DNA of 64,000 nucleotides from Chthonomonas sp. UBA2387 (GTDB lineage Bacteria > Armatimonadota > Fimbriimonadia > Fimbriimonadales > Fimbriimonadaceae), in the NCBI GenBank assembly GCA_002343445.1, contig DDSP01000065.1:30736-94735 (forward strand), written 5' to 3'. Positions 55,454 to 63,379 of this stretch are shown one piece after another; positions within the stretch are counted from its first letter, which is position 1; each line of letters starts with the position of its first letter. Made by a program: the position numbers and the translations under genes. The notes under the pieces were generated by a model. The model saw only the letters and a program-made list of their open reading frames with translations, was not told where the DNA came from and ran no database searches.

Positions 55454-56362
55454 CTAGACCCCCTCGATGCCGAAGTGCTCCGCATAGCGCCGGAACAAGT
55501 TTTGGGCGGCGGGATAGCACGAATGCGGCGACACGAAGTGGGGGAATTCGAACGTGATGATCTTCTCGGCCACGCGCGAAGCCGCCTCGATCTTGAACCG
55601 CAGGTACCGCCAATCGGCGGGCGGGAACTTGATCGGCATGTCGCGGTCGAACGTCTCCAGGTTGGACCAGATGGTCACCCCGTGCCGCTTGCCCAACTCG
55701 CCGATGCCCTCGATGAACGCGGGCAGTTCCTGGTAGTGCACCTGCCCATCCTGGAACGCGCAGATGTCGAACGCGCCCTTGGTCTCTTCGAAGATGCGGT
55801 TCCAGTGGTCGAATGACTCGTCCAGCGTGAAGCCCGCCTCGCCCAACTGTTTCGCCCCCTGTGGGTAGGGCGAGATGAGGACGGGGAGGTCCTTGAGCGA
55901 CTTGCAGAACCGACCGATGTGGTTGAACAACTCGACGATGTGCATGTCGTTCTTGCCCGTCTCGTGGCACAGATACCAGCCCTTGAACGACGGGTGGTGG
56001 CCGTAGCGCTCGACGACCTCTTCCAGGAACGGCTTGTTGACCTCGACCTCCTTCCACCACGTGCGGCGCACCCAGTGGCGACCCGAATCGTAGGTGCCGA
56101 AGTAGAGGTTCAGCCCATGCTGGTCGGCGAGATCGAAGAACGTCTCGGCGAGGTCTTCATACACCGGGAGCAGGTCGGGGATCGTCTTGGAAGGGACGAT
56201 GCACTTGTTGCGGTAGCCGGCCCGGATGATGATGACGGTGTCCAGCCCGATCTTCTTGTAGAGGGCGAACTCGCGGTCCCATTCGGCGCGACCCCAGTTT
56301 TGCGAGGGGATGTCGTGGGTGATTTCGTCGAGGAACGTACCGGTGATCCGCAGGGACTGCAT
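55454..56362 (-). CDS. DUF4434 TIM-barrel putative glycosidase
   Basis: The 302-residue protein begins MQSLRITGTFLDEITHDIPS and continues QNWGRAEWDREFALYKKIGL-DTVIIIRAGYRNK, the 'itGtFldei..d.p..nW....w..dfa.mk.iG.D.vi' opening of DUF4434 (PF14488), whose fold is a (beta/alpha)8 barrel close to glycosidases. Acidic residues sit in FKGWYLCHETGKNDMHIVEL and TIWSNLETFDRDMPI, plausible catalytic positions. No signal peptide. It forms a tight pair with the GNAT gene. Activity has not been assigned. Confidence 0.8.
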   Translation of the reverse strand: MQSLRITGTFLDEITHDIPSQNWGRAEWDREFALYKKIGLDTVIIIRAGYRNKCIVPSKTIPDLLPVYEDLAETFFDLADQHGLNLYFGTYDSGRHWVRRTWWKEVEVNKPFLEEVVERYGHHPSFKGWYLCHETGKNDMHIVELFNHIGRFCKSLKDLPVLISPYPQGAKQLGEAGFTLDESFDHWNRIFEETKGAFDICAFQDGQVHYQELPAFIEGIGELGKRHGVTIWSNLETFDRDMPIKFPPADWRYLRFKIEAASRVAEKIITFEFPHFVSPHSCYPAAQNLFRRYAEHFGIEGV

Positions 56363-56388
56363 GAATGGGGAATGTTACCGGAGCCCGG

Positions 56389-57183
56389 TCACACGTCCTG
56401 GTTCAGTTCCTTCTCGGCTTCGCGGAGCGTCCTGAGTTCGCCCAAGGCGGCGTCGAGCGCGATGTCGGAATCCATGCGCCCAGCCAAGCTCGGTTTGACG
56501 TCTTGGGTGGACCTCTCGACCTCGGCCGCGACTTGCACGAGCTTCTCGGCCAACTGGCGGGCGCGTTCCATCTCGGGGGTCCACTCGGTCGGCGCGGGGT
56601 GAATGGCTTGTGCGACGTCGTCCACAAGGTCCTGCAGCGCGTTCGTCGTCGGCACCGGCCTCACCGAAGCCGCCGCGATCAGGCAGAGATCTTCCATCGC
56701 GGTGTCCATCGCTTGAGACAGGTGGCCGCTCAGGCTGCTCCAGTGGCCACCGGATTGCGCGTTCCAAAGCGGGGATTCGAGGCGCTGCTTGGCGTCGCGA
56801 TAGGCGCGAGCGCCACTCTCGAGCACTTCCATCAAGGCGGGTTCGAGCGCCCGATGGAGCTTGCGGTCGAGAAGCAATTGGTGCAGGTGTTCGAGGGCGT
56901 CCCGCCGCAGGGCGGCCTCGCGCTGGTCGCGCATTTTGGCCAGTTCGGGGTAGGCGTACAGCCCCAAAATGCCGAGGAGGATCAGCAGGATGGCGACCTG
57001 CGGCAAGCGCAGCACCATGAGCAACGCGCCCCCGGCGATCATCGGCACGCCGAAACGCAGACCCACCCAGCGGTGCCCGCGCAACGTGGAGGCCCGCCGA
57101 GCCTCGACCCGCGACGCCACGTACTCGCTGAAGTAGGGCATCTGCTTCGCGCGGCCACCGTAGAACATGGGATTCGCCTCCAT
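56389..57183 (-). CDS. Membrane protein of unknown function
   Basis: The 264-residue protein has two close membrane helices (RFGVPMIAGGALLMVLRLPQ; VAILLILLGILGLYAYPELA, residues about 45-85) and a long helical cytosolic or periplasmic C-terminus (ALEPALMEVLESGARAYRDA; ARQLAEKLVQVAAEVERSTQ). No family is recognised. The coiled-coil part suggests oligomerisation. It lies 26 bp upstream of the DUF4434 gene on the same strand and may belong to the same transcript. Confidence 0.65.
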   Translation of the reverse strand: MEANPMFYGGRAKQMPYFSEYVASRVEARRASTLRGHRWVGLRFGVPMIAGGALLMVLRLPQVAILLILLGILGLYAYPELAKMRDQREAALRRDALEHLHQLLLDRKLHRALEPALMEVLESGARAYRDAKQRLESPLWNAQSGGHWSSLSGHLSQAMDTAMEDLCLIAAASVRPVPTTNALQDLVDDVAQAIHPAPTEWTPEMERARQLAEKLVQVAAEVERSTQDVKPSLAGRMDSDIALDAALGELRTLREAEKELNQDV

Positions 57184-57217
57184 TATGGGCGTGCGGCAGA
57201 CGAGTCGCTTGAAAGGC

Positions 57218-57982
57218 CTATTCGGCCGTGTCCAAGACGAACCCGGATTCGGCTGGAAACAGGAGCCACGCGTCCGCGATCGGGCTGTCGTCGGCTATGT
57301 CCTCGAACCGCAGCGGGCGGCCGTCGGCGTAGCGCACGATGCCGCCCAGTTCCGTGACAAAAAGGGCGACTGCGGCGATGTCGTACAGTTTCTCGCGCAT
57401 GCCCACCAGGCCGCGCAAGCGACCCGAGGCCACAAAACACCCGTCCACGCATACCGCTCCACCGCAGCGCAGCTTGCCCGGCCAAGGCTGTCTGGGGTGG
57501 CGCTTCATCGGCGAGTCGCTGACGCTCACGGGCGAGCCCGAATCAATGGGGCCGGACGCCAACGGCAGCAACGTGCGCCCGTCGAGGTCCACGCCGCCCC
57601 CCGCAATGCACGAGTACGTCTCGCCGAGGTCTGGAAGGGCGACCGCTCCGGCCAGCACTTCGCCGGCATGGTAGAACGCGATGCTCACCCCCCACAACGG
57701 CGAACCGAGCGAGAAGTTGGTCGTGCCGTCCACGGGGTCCACAAGCCAGACGCCGCCCGGGCCGTCCTCGGCGAAACCGAGCTCTTCACCCCACACGGCG
57801 CTGCCCGGTTGGAGTTGCGCGAGCCGCTCGCGGAGAAACACCTCGACCTCGCGATCCGCATTGGTGACCACCGAGCCATCGGGCTTGATCTCGCGAACCA
57901 GCGAGCGGCGAGCTGCTTGAGCCAGCCGGCCCGCTTCGCGGGCGAGGTCGGCGAGCGCTTCACGCTCGAACTGCAGGTTCAT
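57218..57982 (-). CDS. Inositol-monophosphatase-family phosphatase
   Basis: The 254-residue enzyme has the metal-binding motif WLVDPVDGTTNF (Asp82, Asp85) and WGEELG (Glu66, Glu67), and near the end YDIAAVALFVTELGGIVRYA, the W/Y-D-x-A-A position that binds the third metal. Substrates in the family are inositol phosphate, histidinol phosphate or 3',5'-bisphosphonucleotides; which is used here cannot be told. ATG 57980-57982 is a good start with no upstream alternative. It is probably cytoplasmic. Confidence 0.88.
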   Translation of the reverse strand: MNLQFEREALADLAREAGRLAQAARRSLVREIKPDGSVVTNADREVEVFLRERLAQLQPGSAVWGEELGFAEDGPGGVWLVDPVDGTTNFSLGSPLWGVSIAFYHAGEVLAGAVALPDLGETYSCIAGGGVDLDGRTLLPLASGPIDSGSPVSVSDSPMKRHPRQPWPGKLRCGGAVCVDGCFVASGRLRGLVGMREKLYDIAAVALFVTELGGIVRYADGRPLRFEDIADDSPIADAWLLFPAESGFVLDTAE

Positions 57983-58044
57983 GGCCCGATTATAGGGCCT
58001 GAAGCCCCCAAATGGGGCGGTTCACCTGAATATAGGGATGGGTT

Positions 58045-58072
58045 GGGGCACCGGGCGTTTCTGCGGTGCCCC
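58045..58072. other. Strong 9-bp GC hairpin downstream of the riboswitch-controlled gene
   Basis: GGGGCACCG / CGGTGCCCC with a 10-nt loop lies about 77 bp after the stop of the 93-codon gene. On the plus strand it is followed by CTTTCTTC; on the minus strand there is no T-run. It could block 3' exonucleases or act as a weak terminator. The remaining bases 57983-58148 hold no gene. Confidence 0.4.
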
Positions 58073-58148
58073 CTTTCTTCGGCCCTGGGATGAGTCGAAC
58101 CCGGCCCGACCACGCTGTACGAACCGGATTCTGTGCCGCGCGCCCGGC

Positions 58149-58430
58149 TTAGAGTGCGACCGGACGACGCGAACGCCGCGATGAGAGCGCTGCCCGAGCC
58201 GCTTCCCGGACATCATCGTCCAATTGGCGGAGGCTCTGGGACAAACGCGTCATGCGCGTCGCCGCGTCTGGGTCGACTCCATAGTCGGGACGAGCGAGCG
58301 AAACGCCGAGGGATGCAATCTGGCGGGTGACGTGCCGCCGCAGGCGCAAGATGGCCTTGGCCTTCTGGATGGGCTCCAGACGCGAGGCCTGGATTTCAAG
58401 CAAACGGGCGCGAACGTCGTGTTCGGTCAA
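58149..58430 (-). CDS. 93-residue orphan protein controlled by a c-di-AMP riboswitch
   Basis: The gene starts at TTG 58428-58430, five bases after an excellent ribosome site (AGGAGG, 58436-58441), and encodes a basic, Arg-rich, all-helical protein: MTEHDVRARLLEIQASRLEP, IQKAKAILRLRRHVTRQIAS, then SQSLRQLDDDVREAARAALS. No signal peptide, membrane segment or known family is seen. Its leader contains a ydaO/c-di-AMP riboswitch, so its level should follow c-di-AMP, which in other bacteria governs potassium uptake and wall turnover. A small regulator or binding protein is possible, but nothing in the sequence settles it. No gene follows closely on the same strand. Confidence 0.65.
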   Translation of the reverse strand: MTEHDVRARLLEIQASRLEPIQKAKAILRLRRHVTRQIASLGVSLARPDYGVDPDAATRMTRLSQSLRQLDDDVREAARAALSSRRSRRPVAL

Positions 58431-58441
58431 TCAAACCTCCT

Positions 58442-58459
58442 CCGAACCTCTCGGTTCGG
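58442..58459 (-). promoter_or_regulatory. Hairpin overlapping the ribosome site, possible expression platform
   Basis: CCGAACC-GAGA-GGTTCGG forms a 7-bp stem with a GNRA-type tetraloop and ends directly at AGGAGG. Its right arm GTTCGG can also pair with CCGAAC at 58421-58426, within codons 2-4 of the gene, which would put the ribosome site and TTG start in a loop. The two pairings exclude each other, as expected for translational control. Confidence 0.5.
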
Positions 58460-58469
58460 TTCCTGAATC

Positions 58470-58577
58470 GGCCTACGAAGTTAGCTGTCGGGCTAGGGCC
58501 AAGAACCACCCTTCCGGAAAGCTTCCGGATTAGCCCCGTGATCGGGTTCCCCGTTGCCGCGGTCGCGGCATTCGGCC
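58470..58577 (-). ncRNA. c-di-AMP riboswitch (ydaO-yuaA)
   Basis: Read on the minus strand, the element has the conserved blocks of ydaO in order: GGCCGAAT, a GCCGCG/CGCGGC hairpin, ACGGGGAACCCGATCACGGG then GCTAATCC, a CCGGAAG/CTTTCCGG hairpin, and the diagnostic 3' block CCCGACAGCTAACTTCGTAG followed by GCC. The ends GGCC/GGCC close the P1 stem. It binds c-di-AMP and usually turns genes off. It stands 39 bp before the 93-codon gene, with no other gene in between. Confidence 0.9.
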
Positions 58578-58617
58578 TCGGTTGTCAACGGCCCGCAAAG
58601 GCAAGCCGTTCCAAACA

Positions 58618-58623
58618 GTATAA
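58618..58623 (-). promoter_or_regulatory. -10 box of the riboswitch transcript
   Basis: TATACT on the minus strand, about 41 bp before the riboswitch P1 stem, would start transcription near 58611. A hairpin AACGGC/GCCGTT (58587-58608) lies at the start of the leader. No clear -35 box is visible at the usual distance. Confidence 0.4.
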
Positions 58624-58625
58624 CA

Positions 58626-58649
58626 CGGCCCACCCGAATCCGTGGGCCG
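58626..58649. terminator. Hairpin between pruA and the riboswitch leader
   Basis: An 8-bp stem CGGCCCAC / GTGGGCCG with an 8-nt loop is flanked by ATTTTTTG on the plus-strand side; on the minus strand it is followed by TGTTATACTGTTT. It lies 22 bp after the pruA stop and would end that transcript, though the best T-run serves plus-strand transcription. Confidence 0.6.
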
Positions 58650-58671
58650 ATTTTTTGCAGTCGGCGCCCGG

Positions 58672-60303
58672 TCAGGGCTCCTGCAGGAACGGGTAGCGGT
58701 AGTCGGTCGGCGGAACGAACGTCTCCTTGATCGTGCGAGCGCTGAGCCAGCGGTACAGGTTCAACCGCGAGCCAGCCTTGTCGTTCGTGCCGCTGCCACG
58801 CGCGCCGCCGAAAGGCTGCTGCCCCACGACCGCGCCCGTGGGCTTGTCGTTGATGTAGAAGTTGCCCGCCGCATCGGCCAACCGACGCGTGGCCCGCTCC
58901 ACCACGGCTCGGTCTTGCGCGATCACGGCGCCCGTCAGGGCGTAGGGCGACGTCCCATCCACCAAGTCCATCGTCTCCTCGAATTTCGCATCGTCGTAGA
59001 CGAAGAGCGTGAGGACCGGCCCGAAGATCTCCTCGCACATCGTGGTGGACTTCGGATTGACGGTCTCGATCACCGTCGGCCTGATGAAGTAGCCCACCGA
59101 TTTATCACACTGGCCACCCACCAAGATGGACGTATCCGGCGAAGCCTTGGCCCCCTCAATGTAAGCCTGGATAGAATCGAAGCTCTTTTCGTCAATGACG
59201 GCGTTCACGAAGTTCGAGAAGTCCTCGACCGTGCCCATCTTCATGCTCTCGATCCCGGCCACCAAGCGATCGCGCACGGCCGAGGCCATGCTGGCTGGCA
59301 CATAGGCGCGGGAGGCCGCCGAACACTTCTGCCCCTGGTATTCGAACGCGCCTCGCAGCAGGGCCGTGGCCACCACGTCGGGGTCGGCGCTGGCGTGGGC
59401 CAGCACGAAGTCCTTGCCGCCCGTCTCGCCGACGATGCGTGGATAGGACCGGTATCGGGCGATGTTCTCGCCGATGGTCTTCCACATGGTTTGGAACACG
59501 CCCGTCGAGCCCGTGAAGTGGACGCCCGCGAAATCACGGTGGCGGAAGCACACCTCGCCGACGGTCGGGCCGCTGGCGTACACGAGGTTGATGACCCCAT
59601 CGGGCAGGCCCGCCTCGCGCAAGACGTGCATGATGGCCTGTGCGCTGTAGATCTGTGTGTTGGCAGGCTTCCAAACCACGACATTGCCGCACATGGCCGC
59701 CGAGGTGGGCAGGTTGCCCGCGATTGCCGTGAAGTTGAACGGGGTCACGGCGAGCACGAAGCCCTCCAGCGGGCGGTATTCCATGCGGTTGTGCATCTGC
59801 GGGCCGCTGATGGGTTGTTCCCGGTAAATGTCGGCCAAAAAGTGTACGTTGAATCGCAAAAAGTCAACGATTTCGCACGCCGAGTCAATCTCGGCTTGGA
59901 ACGCGTTCTTGCTCTGGCCGAGCATGGTGGTCGCGTTCATCAGTGGGCGATACTTGCTCGCGATGAGGTCGGCGGCGCGCAGGAAGATGTTGGCTCGGTT
60001 CTCGAAGCTCAGGTTGGCCCAATCGGCCTTGGCTTTCAGAGCGGCTCCGATCGCTTGCTCGACGTGCTCGGCCCCGCCTTGGTGATAGCGGCCCAAGAGG
60101 TGGCCGTGCTCGTGGGGCGGGCGAAGGTCGCCCAGACGGCCCGTCTCAACGTTCTTTCCGCCGATCACCATGGGCACCTCGGCGACTTCGCTCTTCAGCC
60201 GGGCGAGTTCCGCCTTCAGTCGGGAGCGTTCGGGAGTGCCAGGGGCGTACGATAGAACGGGTTCGTTGATCGGGTGCGGATAACCAAAAGTGCCGTGGTG
60301 CAT
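58672..60303 (-). CDS. pruA: L-glutamate gamma-semialdehyde dehydrogenase (P5C dehydrogenase)
   Basis: The 543-residue enzyme fits the stand-alone P5C dehydrogenase family (TIGR01236). LAVTPFNFTAIAGNLPTSAA and MCGNVVVWKPANTQIYSAQA bind NAD; the catalytic Cys lies in GAFEYQGQKCSAASRAYVPA and the general-base Glu in YPRIVGETGGKDFVLAHASA. TMCEEIFGPVLTLFVYDD and the C-terminal QQPFGGARGSGTNDKAGSRL-NLYRW motif are typical. It oxidises glutamate semialdehyde, the second step of proline breakdown. No proline dehydrogenase (putA N-terminal) is nearby, so that step must be encoded elsewhere. A hairpin follows the gene. Confidence 0.95.
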   Translation of the reverse strand: MHHGTFGYPHPINEPVLSYAPGTPERSRLKAELARLKSEVAEVPMVIGGKNVETGRLGDLRPPHEHGHLLGRYHQGGAEHVEQAIGAALKAKADWANLSFENRANIFLRAADLIASKYRPLMNATTMLGQSKNAFQAEIDSACEIVDFLRFNVHFLADIYREQPISGPQMHNRMEYRPLEGFVLAVTPFNFTAIAGNLPTSAAMCGNVVVWKPANTQIYSAQAIMHVLREAGLPDGVINLVYASGPTVGEVCFRHRDFAGVHFTGSTGVFQTMWKTIGENIARYRSYPRIVGETGGKDFVLAHASADPDVVATALLRGAFEYQGQKCSAASRAYVPASMASAVRDRLVAGIESMKMGTVEDFSNFVNAVIDEKSFDSIQAYIEGAKASPDTSILVGGQCDKSVGYFIRPTVIETVNPKSTTMCEEIFGPVLTLFVYDDAKFEETMDLVDGTSPYALTGAVIAQDRAVVERATRRLADAAGNFYINDKPTGAVVGQQPFGGARGSGTNDKAGSRLNLYRWLSARTIKETFVPPTDYRYPFLQEP

Positions 60304-60395
60304 TCGTTGCCTCTCGGCAAGAGAGTATGGCAGGAGGCCAGAAAGTTGCGGGCGATTGGGACTTTGGGTGTCGTTCCGCCTCCCTTGTCAGTAGA

Positions 60396-61004
60396 ATGAC
60401 CTTCACCCCGGACGGCGATGCCGCACGGACACGCGAGGACGCCTTGGGCGATTGGTACTACGTCGGACACTACGGACAGCTTGGGCCGTTGACCTTCGAA
60501 CAGGTTGACGAGCTGATCGAAGCGGGCGTCATCATGCGCGAGACTTATGTGTGGCGCTCGGGCATGGCGAACTGGCTTCCCGCTCAGACCGTGGTCGAAC
60601 TCCAACCGGTATTCGCCAAGCACGCATCGGTGGCTCCACCCGATCCTCCCCCCATCCCCCAGCAGCAGGTCCAGCCTGCCGCGCCGGTGGTGGTCACGCC
60701 ACCCCCTGCTCCCGTCGCGATGGTTCCCGCCAACCCGACGTACTCGCCCGCCATGGTCCAGACGGGCTGGATGGCCAACCAAGAGGTGGTGAGCGACCGG
60801 AGCCGCCTTGCCGCTGGCATCCTGCAGTTGTTCCTCCCCGGAGTGGGGCGGATGATGCTCGGCTACGGCGCGTTGGGCGTGATGCAACTCGTCCTCGCCA
60901 TCTGCTCGGGCGGCGTCCTTTGCATTTGGTCGTTCATCGACGGGCTGCTCATCCTCACGGGCAACGTGAAGTACGACGGGTACGGACGCCGGCTCAAGGA
61001 CTGA
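60396..61004 (+). CDS. GYF_2 plus TM2 domain membrane protein
   Basis: The 202-residue protein has a GYF_2 domain (residues about 20-68: WYYVGHYGQLGPLTFEQVDE, YVWRSGMANWLPAQTV), a Pro/Val-rich linker (PPDPPPIPQQQVQPAAPVVV), and a TM2 domain with two helices (LAAGILQLFLPGVGRMMLGY; GVLCIWSFIDGLLILTG). Such proteins are membrane-anchored and thought to recognise proline-rich partners. ATG 60396 removes a non-conserved leader. It is divergent from pruA and precedes the cyclophilin by 37 bp. Confidence 0.85.
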   Translation: MTFTPDGDAARTREDALGDWYYVGHYGQLGPLTFEQVDELIEAGVIMRETYVWRSGMANWLPAQTVVELQPVFAKHASVAPPDPPPIPQQQVQPAAPVVVTPPPAPVAMVPANPTYSPAMVQTGWMANQEVVSDRSRLAAGILQLFLPGVGRMMLGYGALGVMQLVLAICSGGVLCIWSFIDGLLILTGNVKYDGYGRRLKD

Positions 61005-61041
61005 AGCCTGTGTCATCGCGCTGCGGCGCACGTCTAAGGAT

Positions 61042-61599
61042 GTGTCCGTGGCCCGTGTTCTGCCGCTCCTGATCCTGCTGTTTGTGGTCGCCTTGGCGCC
61101 CGGCCAACCGTTGCGGCCGCCCAAGGGTCAAACCTGGTTGACGGTCGAGATCGAGAACCGAGGCACCATCGCCATTCAGCTTCACACCAAGGAAGCACCC
61201 AAGACCACCGCCCACATCCTTGGCTTGGCCGCACGGAGGTTCTACGACGAGCAACGGGTCCATCGCGTCGAGAAGTCGCCCCGTCCGTATATCGTCCAGT
61301 TGGGCGATCCCCTTTCCAAGTCGAGTTTGGACGACGCACGCATCGGTTCCGGCGGCAGCGGCACGCGCATTCCCTTTGAAGATTCCGGGTTCCCCAACGT
61401 CGCGGGCGCGGTGGGCTTGGCTGCGCTCCCCGAGCAGAAGGACACGGGCGACAGCCAGTTCTACATCCTGCTTGCCGATGCTCGGCTCCTGGATGGCAAG
61501 TACACCGTGTTCGGCCAAGTCGTGCGCGGCATGGACGTGCTCCAGAGAGTGGAGCGCGGAGACCGTGTGCTGTCGGTGCGGTCGGTTGTCGGCCAGTGA
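61042..61599 (+). CDS. Exported cyclophilin-type peptidyl-prolyl isomerase
   Basis: The 185-residue protein has a signal peptide (ARVLPLLILLFVVALAPGQP), then a cyclophilin domain: GTIAIQLHTKEAPKTTAHIL, QRVHRVEKSPRPYIVQLGDP (with the catalytic Arg in H-R-V) and DTGDSQFYILLADARLLDGK-YTVFGQVVRGMDVL. It would speed proline isomerisation of exported proteins. The usual F-H-R-V-I-x-x-F-M-I-Q-G-G-D-P is altered to V-Q-L-G-D-P, so activity may be lower. The start is GTG 61042. It is followed by another small exported protein 7 bp on. Confidence 0.88.
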   Translation: MSVARVLPLLILLFVVALAPGQPLRPPKGQTWLTVEIENRGTIAIQLHTKEAPKTTAHILGLAARRFYDEQRVHRVEKSPRPYIVQLGDPLSKSSLDDARIGSGGSGTRIPFEDSGFPNVAGAVGLAALPEQKDTGDSQFYILLADARLLDGKYTVFGQVVRGMDVLQRVERGDRVLSVRSVVGQ

Positions 61600-61606
61600 C
61601 CGGGGT

Positions 61607-62230
61607 ATGGTGCGCTTCATGCGCGCGTTTGGTGTGGCCGTGGCTCTGTTGCTCGTCGGTGCGGCGTCGGCCGATCGCCTGATCTTCATTCCCACGGGAC
61701 GCAAGACCCCGCTTGGCACGATCCGGGGCGAGTGGATCGCCAAGGCGCACGACACATCCCATAGCGCGTTGTCGCTTGGTTACGGCCTGACCAAGGCCAT
61801 CGAAATCGAAGCCGTGCGGGATGCCCTGACCACGGGCCGGGGTCGCGATACGTTGAACCTATCGTACAGCTTCCTGGACCCAGTGGTCGGATTCTTGCCG
61901 GGGTTGACCGTCGGCGTGCTCGACGCGGCGGACCGCACGCCCCAGCGCCGCTCGTTCTTCGTGGCGACCACGATGCGGCTCGGCTTGGATGGCGACTACA
62001 ACAGCGACACGCCCGCCGAACTCACCGTGGGTGGTGGCACGGAACGGTTTCGCGGGCTGTTCGTCGGTTTGTCGCTGCCGCTGACCAACCGCTTCCGCAT
62101 CCTGGCCGAGCACGACAGCCGGTCGGTCCGGGCGGGGGTGGAGTGGTGGGTGACGCGCCAGGTGGCCGTTCGGAACATCCAGGAGGACGGCGCATCCTAC
62201 TGGAGCGCCGCGTTCACAAGGAAACTGTAG
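61607..62230 (+). CDS. Exported, probably beta-barrel protein of unknown function
   Basis: The 207-residue product has a signal peptide (AFGVAVALLLVGAASA) and then alternating hydrophobic and polar strands: SALSLGYGLTKAIEIEAVRD, RDTLNLSYSFLDPVVGFLPG, FRILAEHDSRSVRAGVEWWV. About eight to ten strands of this type fit a small outer-membrane barrel. The end, YWSAAFTRKL, is not a strong BAM signal. No family is recognised. It is close behind the cyclophilin gene, which may help its folding (inference). Confidence 0.7.
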   Translation: MVRFMRAFGVAVALLLVGAASADRLIFIPTGRKTPLGTIRGEWIAKAHDTSHSALSLGYGLTKAIEIEAVRDALTTGRGRDTLNLSYSFLDPVVGFLPGLTVGVLDAADRTPQRRSFFVATTMRLGLDGDYNSDTPAELTVGGGTERFRGLFVGLSLPLTNRFRILAEHDSRSVRAGVEWWVTRQVAVRNIQEDGASYWSAAFTRKL

Positions 62231-62335
62231 GCCAGCATTACGGAACCGTGAAGGTTCTGTCAAGGCAAGGTTAGGGCTCCGAGACAGGTCTCAGAATCGC
62301 CAATGCACGGTTCATCGCCGTCTGGAGCCCGCCCC

Positions 62336-63256
62336 ATGAAGAAAGCCTTCACACTCATCGAATTGCTCGTGGTGATCGCCATCATCGCGATCCTCGCAGC
62401 CATGCTGTTCCCCGTCTATGCGCAGGCGAAGTCCGCCGCCAAGAAGTCAGTGGATCTGTCCAACACCAAGCAGATCGGACTGGCAACCATGATCTATGTC
62501 AGCGACTACGACGACACGTATCCGCAAGGGTACTGGTACAAGAACGACCAGGGAGAAGTCAACGGCTACGTGGACATCTCGGCCATGCTGATGCCCTACA
62601 TGAAGAGCGTCGAGATGTGGGTCAGCCCTGGCGACCCGAACAAGGGCCTCGAGCCGCGCTGGCCCAGCTGCCAGAACCTGAGCGACTTCTCGCCCTCGCC
62701 GGAGGGCAGCGCGTGCGACAGCCAGGTCCCGCGCAAGAGCTATACGGCTAACGCCGCGCTGATCCCCCGCAAGCGCCGCACAATCGACCCCGCCAACACA
62801 GTCGGCGTCACGGCCGTGGATGGGCCAGCCCAAACGATCATCTTCACGCCCTACTCTCAGTACGCCTCGTGCGTGTACGACTCGTCGTTCCAGCAGAACA
62901 ACAACGTCGTGAACAAGTCGCACCGACCCACCAACGCGGTGATGACCCAAGCGGGCGGCAAGTGGGCCGGCGAGCGCCCCGAGGAGTACGCCGTGGACGT
63001 CTATGCGGTGACGCTCGAGGTGGCGAACAGCGCATTCGACGTGTGCCGCACGCAGGAGTCGGGCGCACTGCCACACATCAAGTACATCAACCCGATGATG
63101 TTCGGCAATGGCTCGAACTACACGTTCGCCGATGGTCACGCGAAGTTCCAGCAGTTCGCGACTACGATCAACCCGGACAAGTTCATGTGGGGCAAGGCGT
63201 TCTACAGCGCCGGAGGAAAGGCCATTCTCGACCAGAATGGCGTTCCCGTTCGATGA
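62336..63256 (+). CDS. Type IV pseudopilin-like protein, DUF1559/H-X9-DG family
   Basis: The 306-residue protein starts MKKAFTLIELLVVIAIIAIL, the prepilin signal (cut before Phe) with the following hydrophobic helix and Glu at position +5. The middle includes SNTKQIGLATMIYVSDYDDT and the C-terminus FGNGSNYTFADGHAKFQQFA, the D-G-H-A end of the H-X9-DG type found in planctomycetes and Armatimonadota. It would be assembled on the surface by a type II/IV system. No pilus assembly gene is in the window. ATG 62336 fits the prepilin start. A hairpin terminator follows. Confidence 0.93.
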   Translation: MKKAFTLIELLVVIAIIAILAAMLFPVYAQAKSAAKKSVDLSNTKQIGLATMIYVSDYDDTYPQGYWYKNDQGEVNGYVDISAMLMPYMKSVEMWVSPGDPNKGLEPRWPSCQNLSDFSPSPEGSACDSQVPRKSYTANAALIPRKRRTIDPANTVGVTAVDGPAQTIIFTPYSQYASCVYDSSFQQNNNVVNKSHRPTNAVMTQAGGKWAGERPEEYAVDVYAVTLEVANSAFDVCRTQESGALPHIKYINPMMFGNGSNYTFADGHAKFQQFATTINPDKFMWGKAFYSAGGKAILDQNGVPVR

Positions 63257-63305
63257 GCCTCCCTTGCGTCCCCGGCCCCCTCTGCGGGGCTGGGGCGTCA
63301 GACGT

Positions 63306-63339
63306 GCGAAGGGCCGAGGTCAACGCCTCGGCCCTTCGC
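63306..63339. terminator. Bidirectional terminator between pseudopilin gene and sufB
   Basis: A 14-bp perfect stem GCGAAGGGCCGAGG / CCTCGGCCCTTCGC with a 6-nt loop lies between two convergent genes. Only short T-runs flank it (TCTT on the plus strand), but stem strength and placement fit termination from both sides. Confidence 0.75.
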
Positions 63340-63379
63340 TCTTGGTGCCTCCCGGTCTACGATTCCGCGCCCGAGGGAA

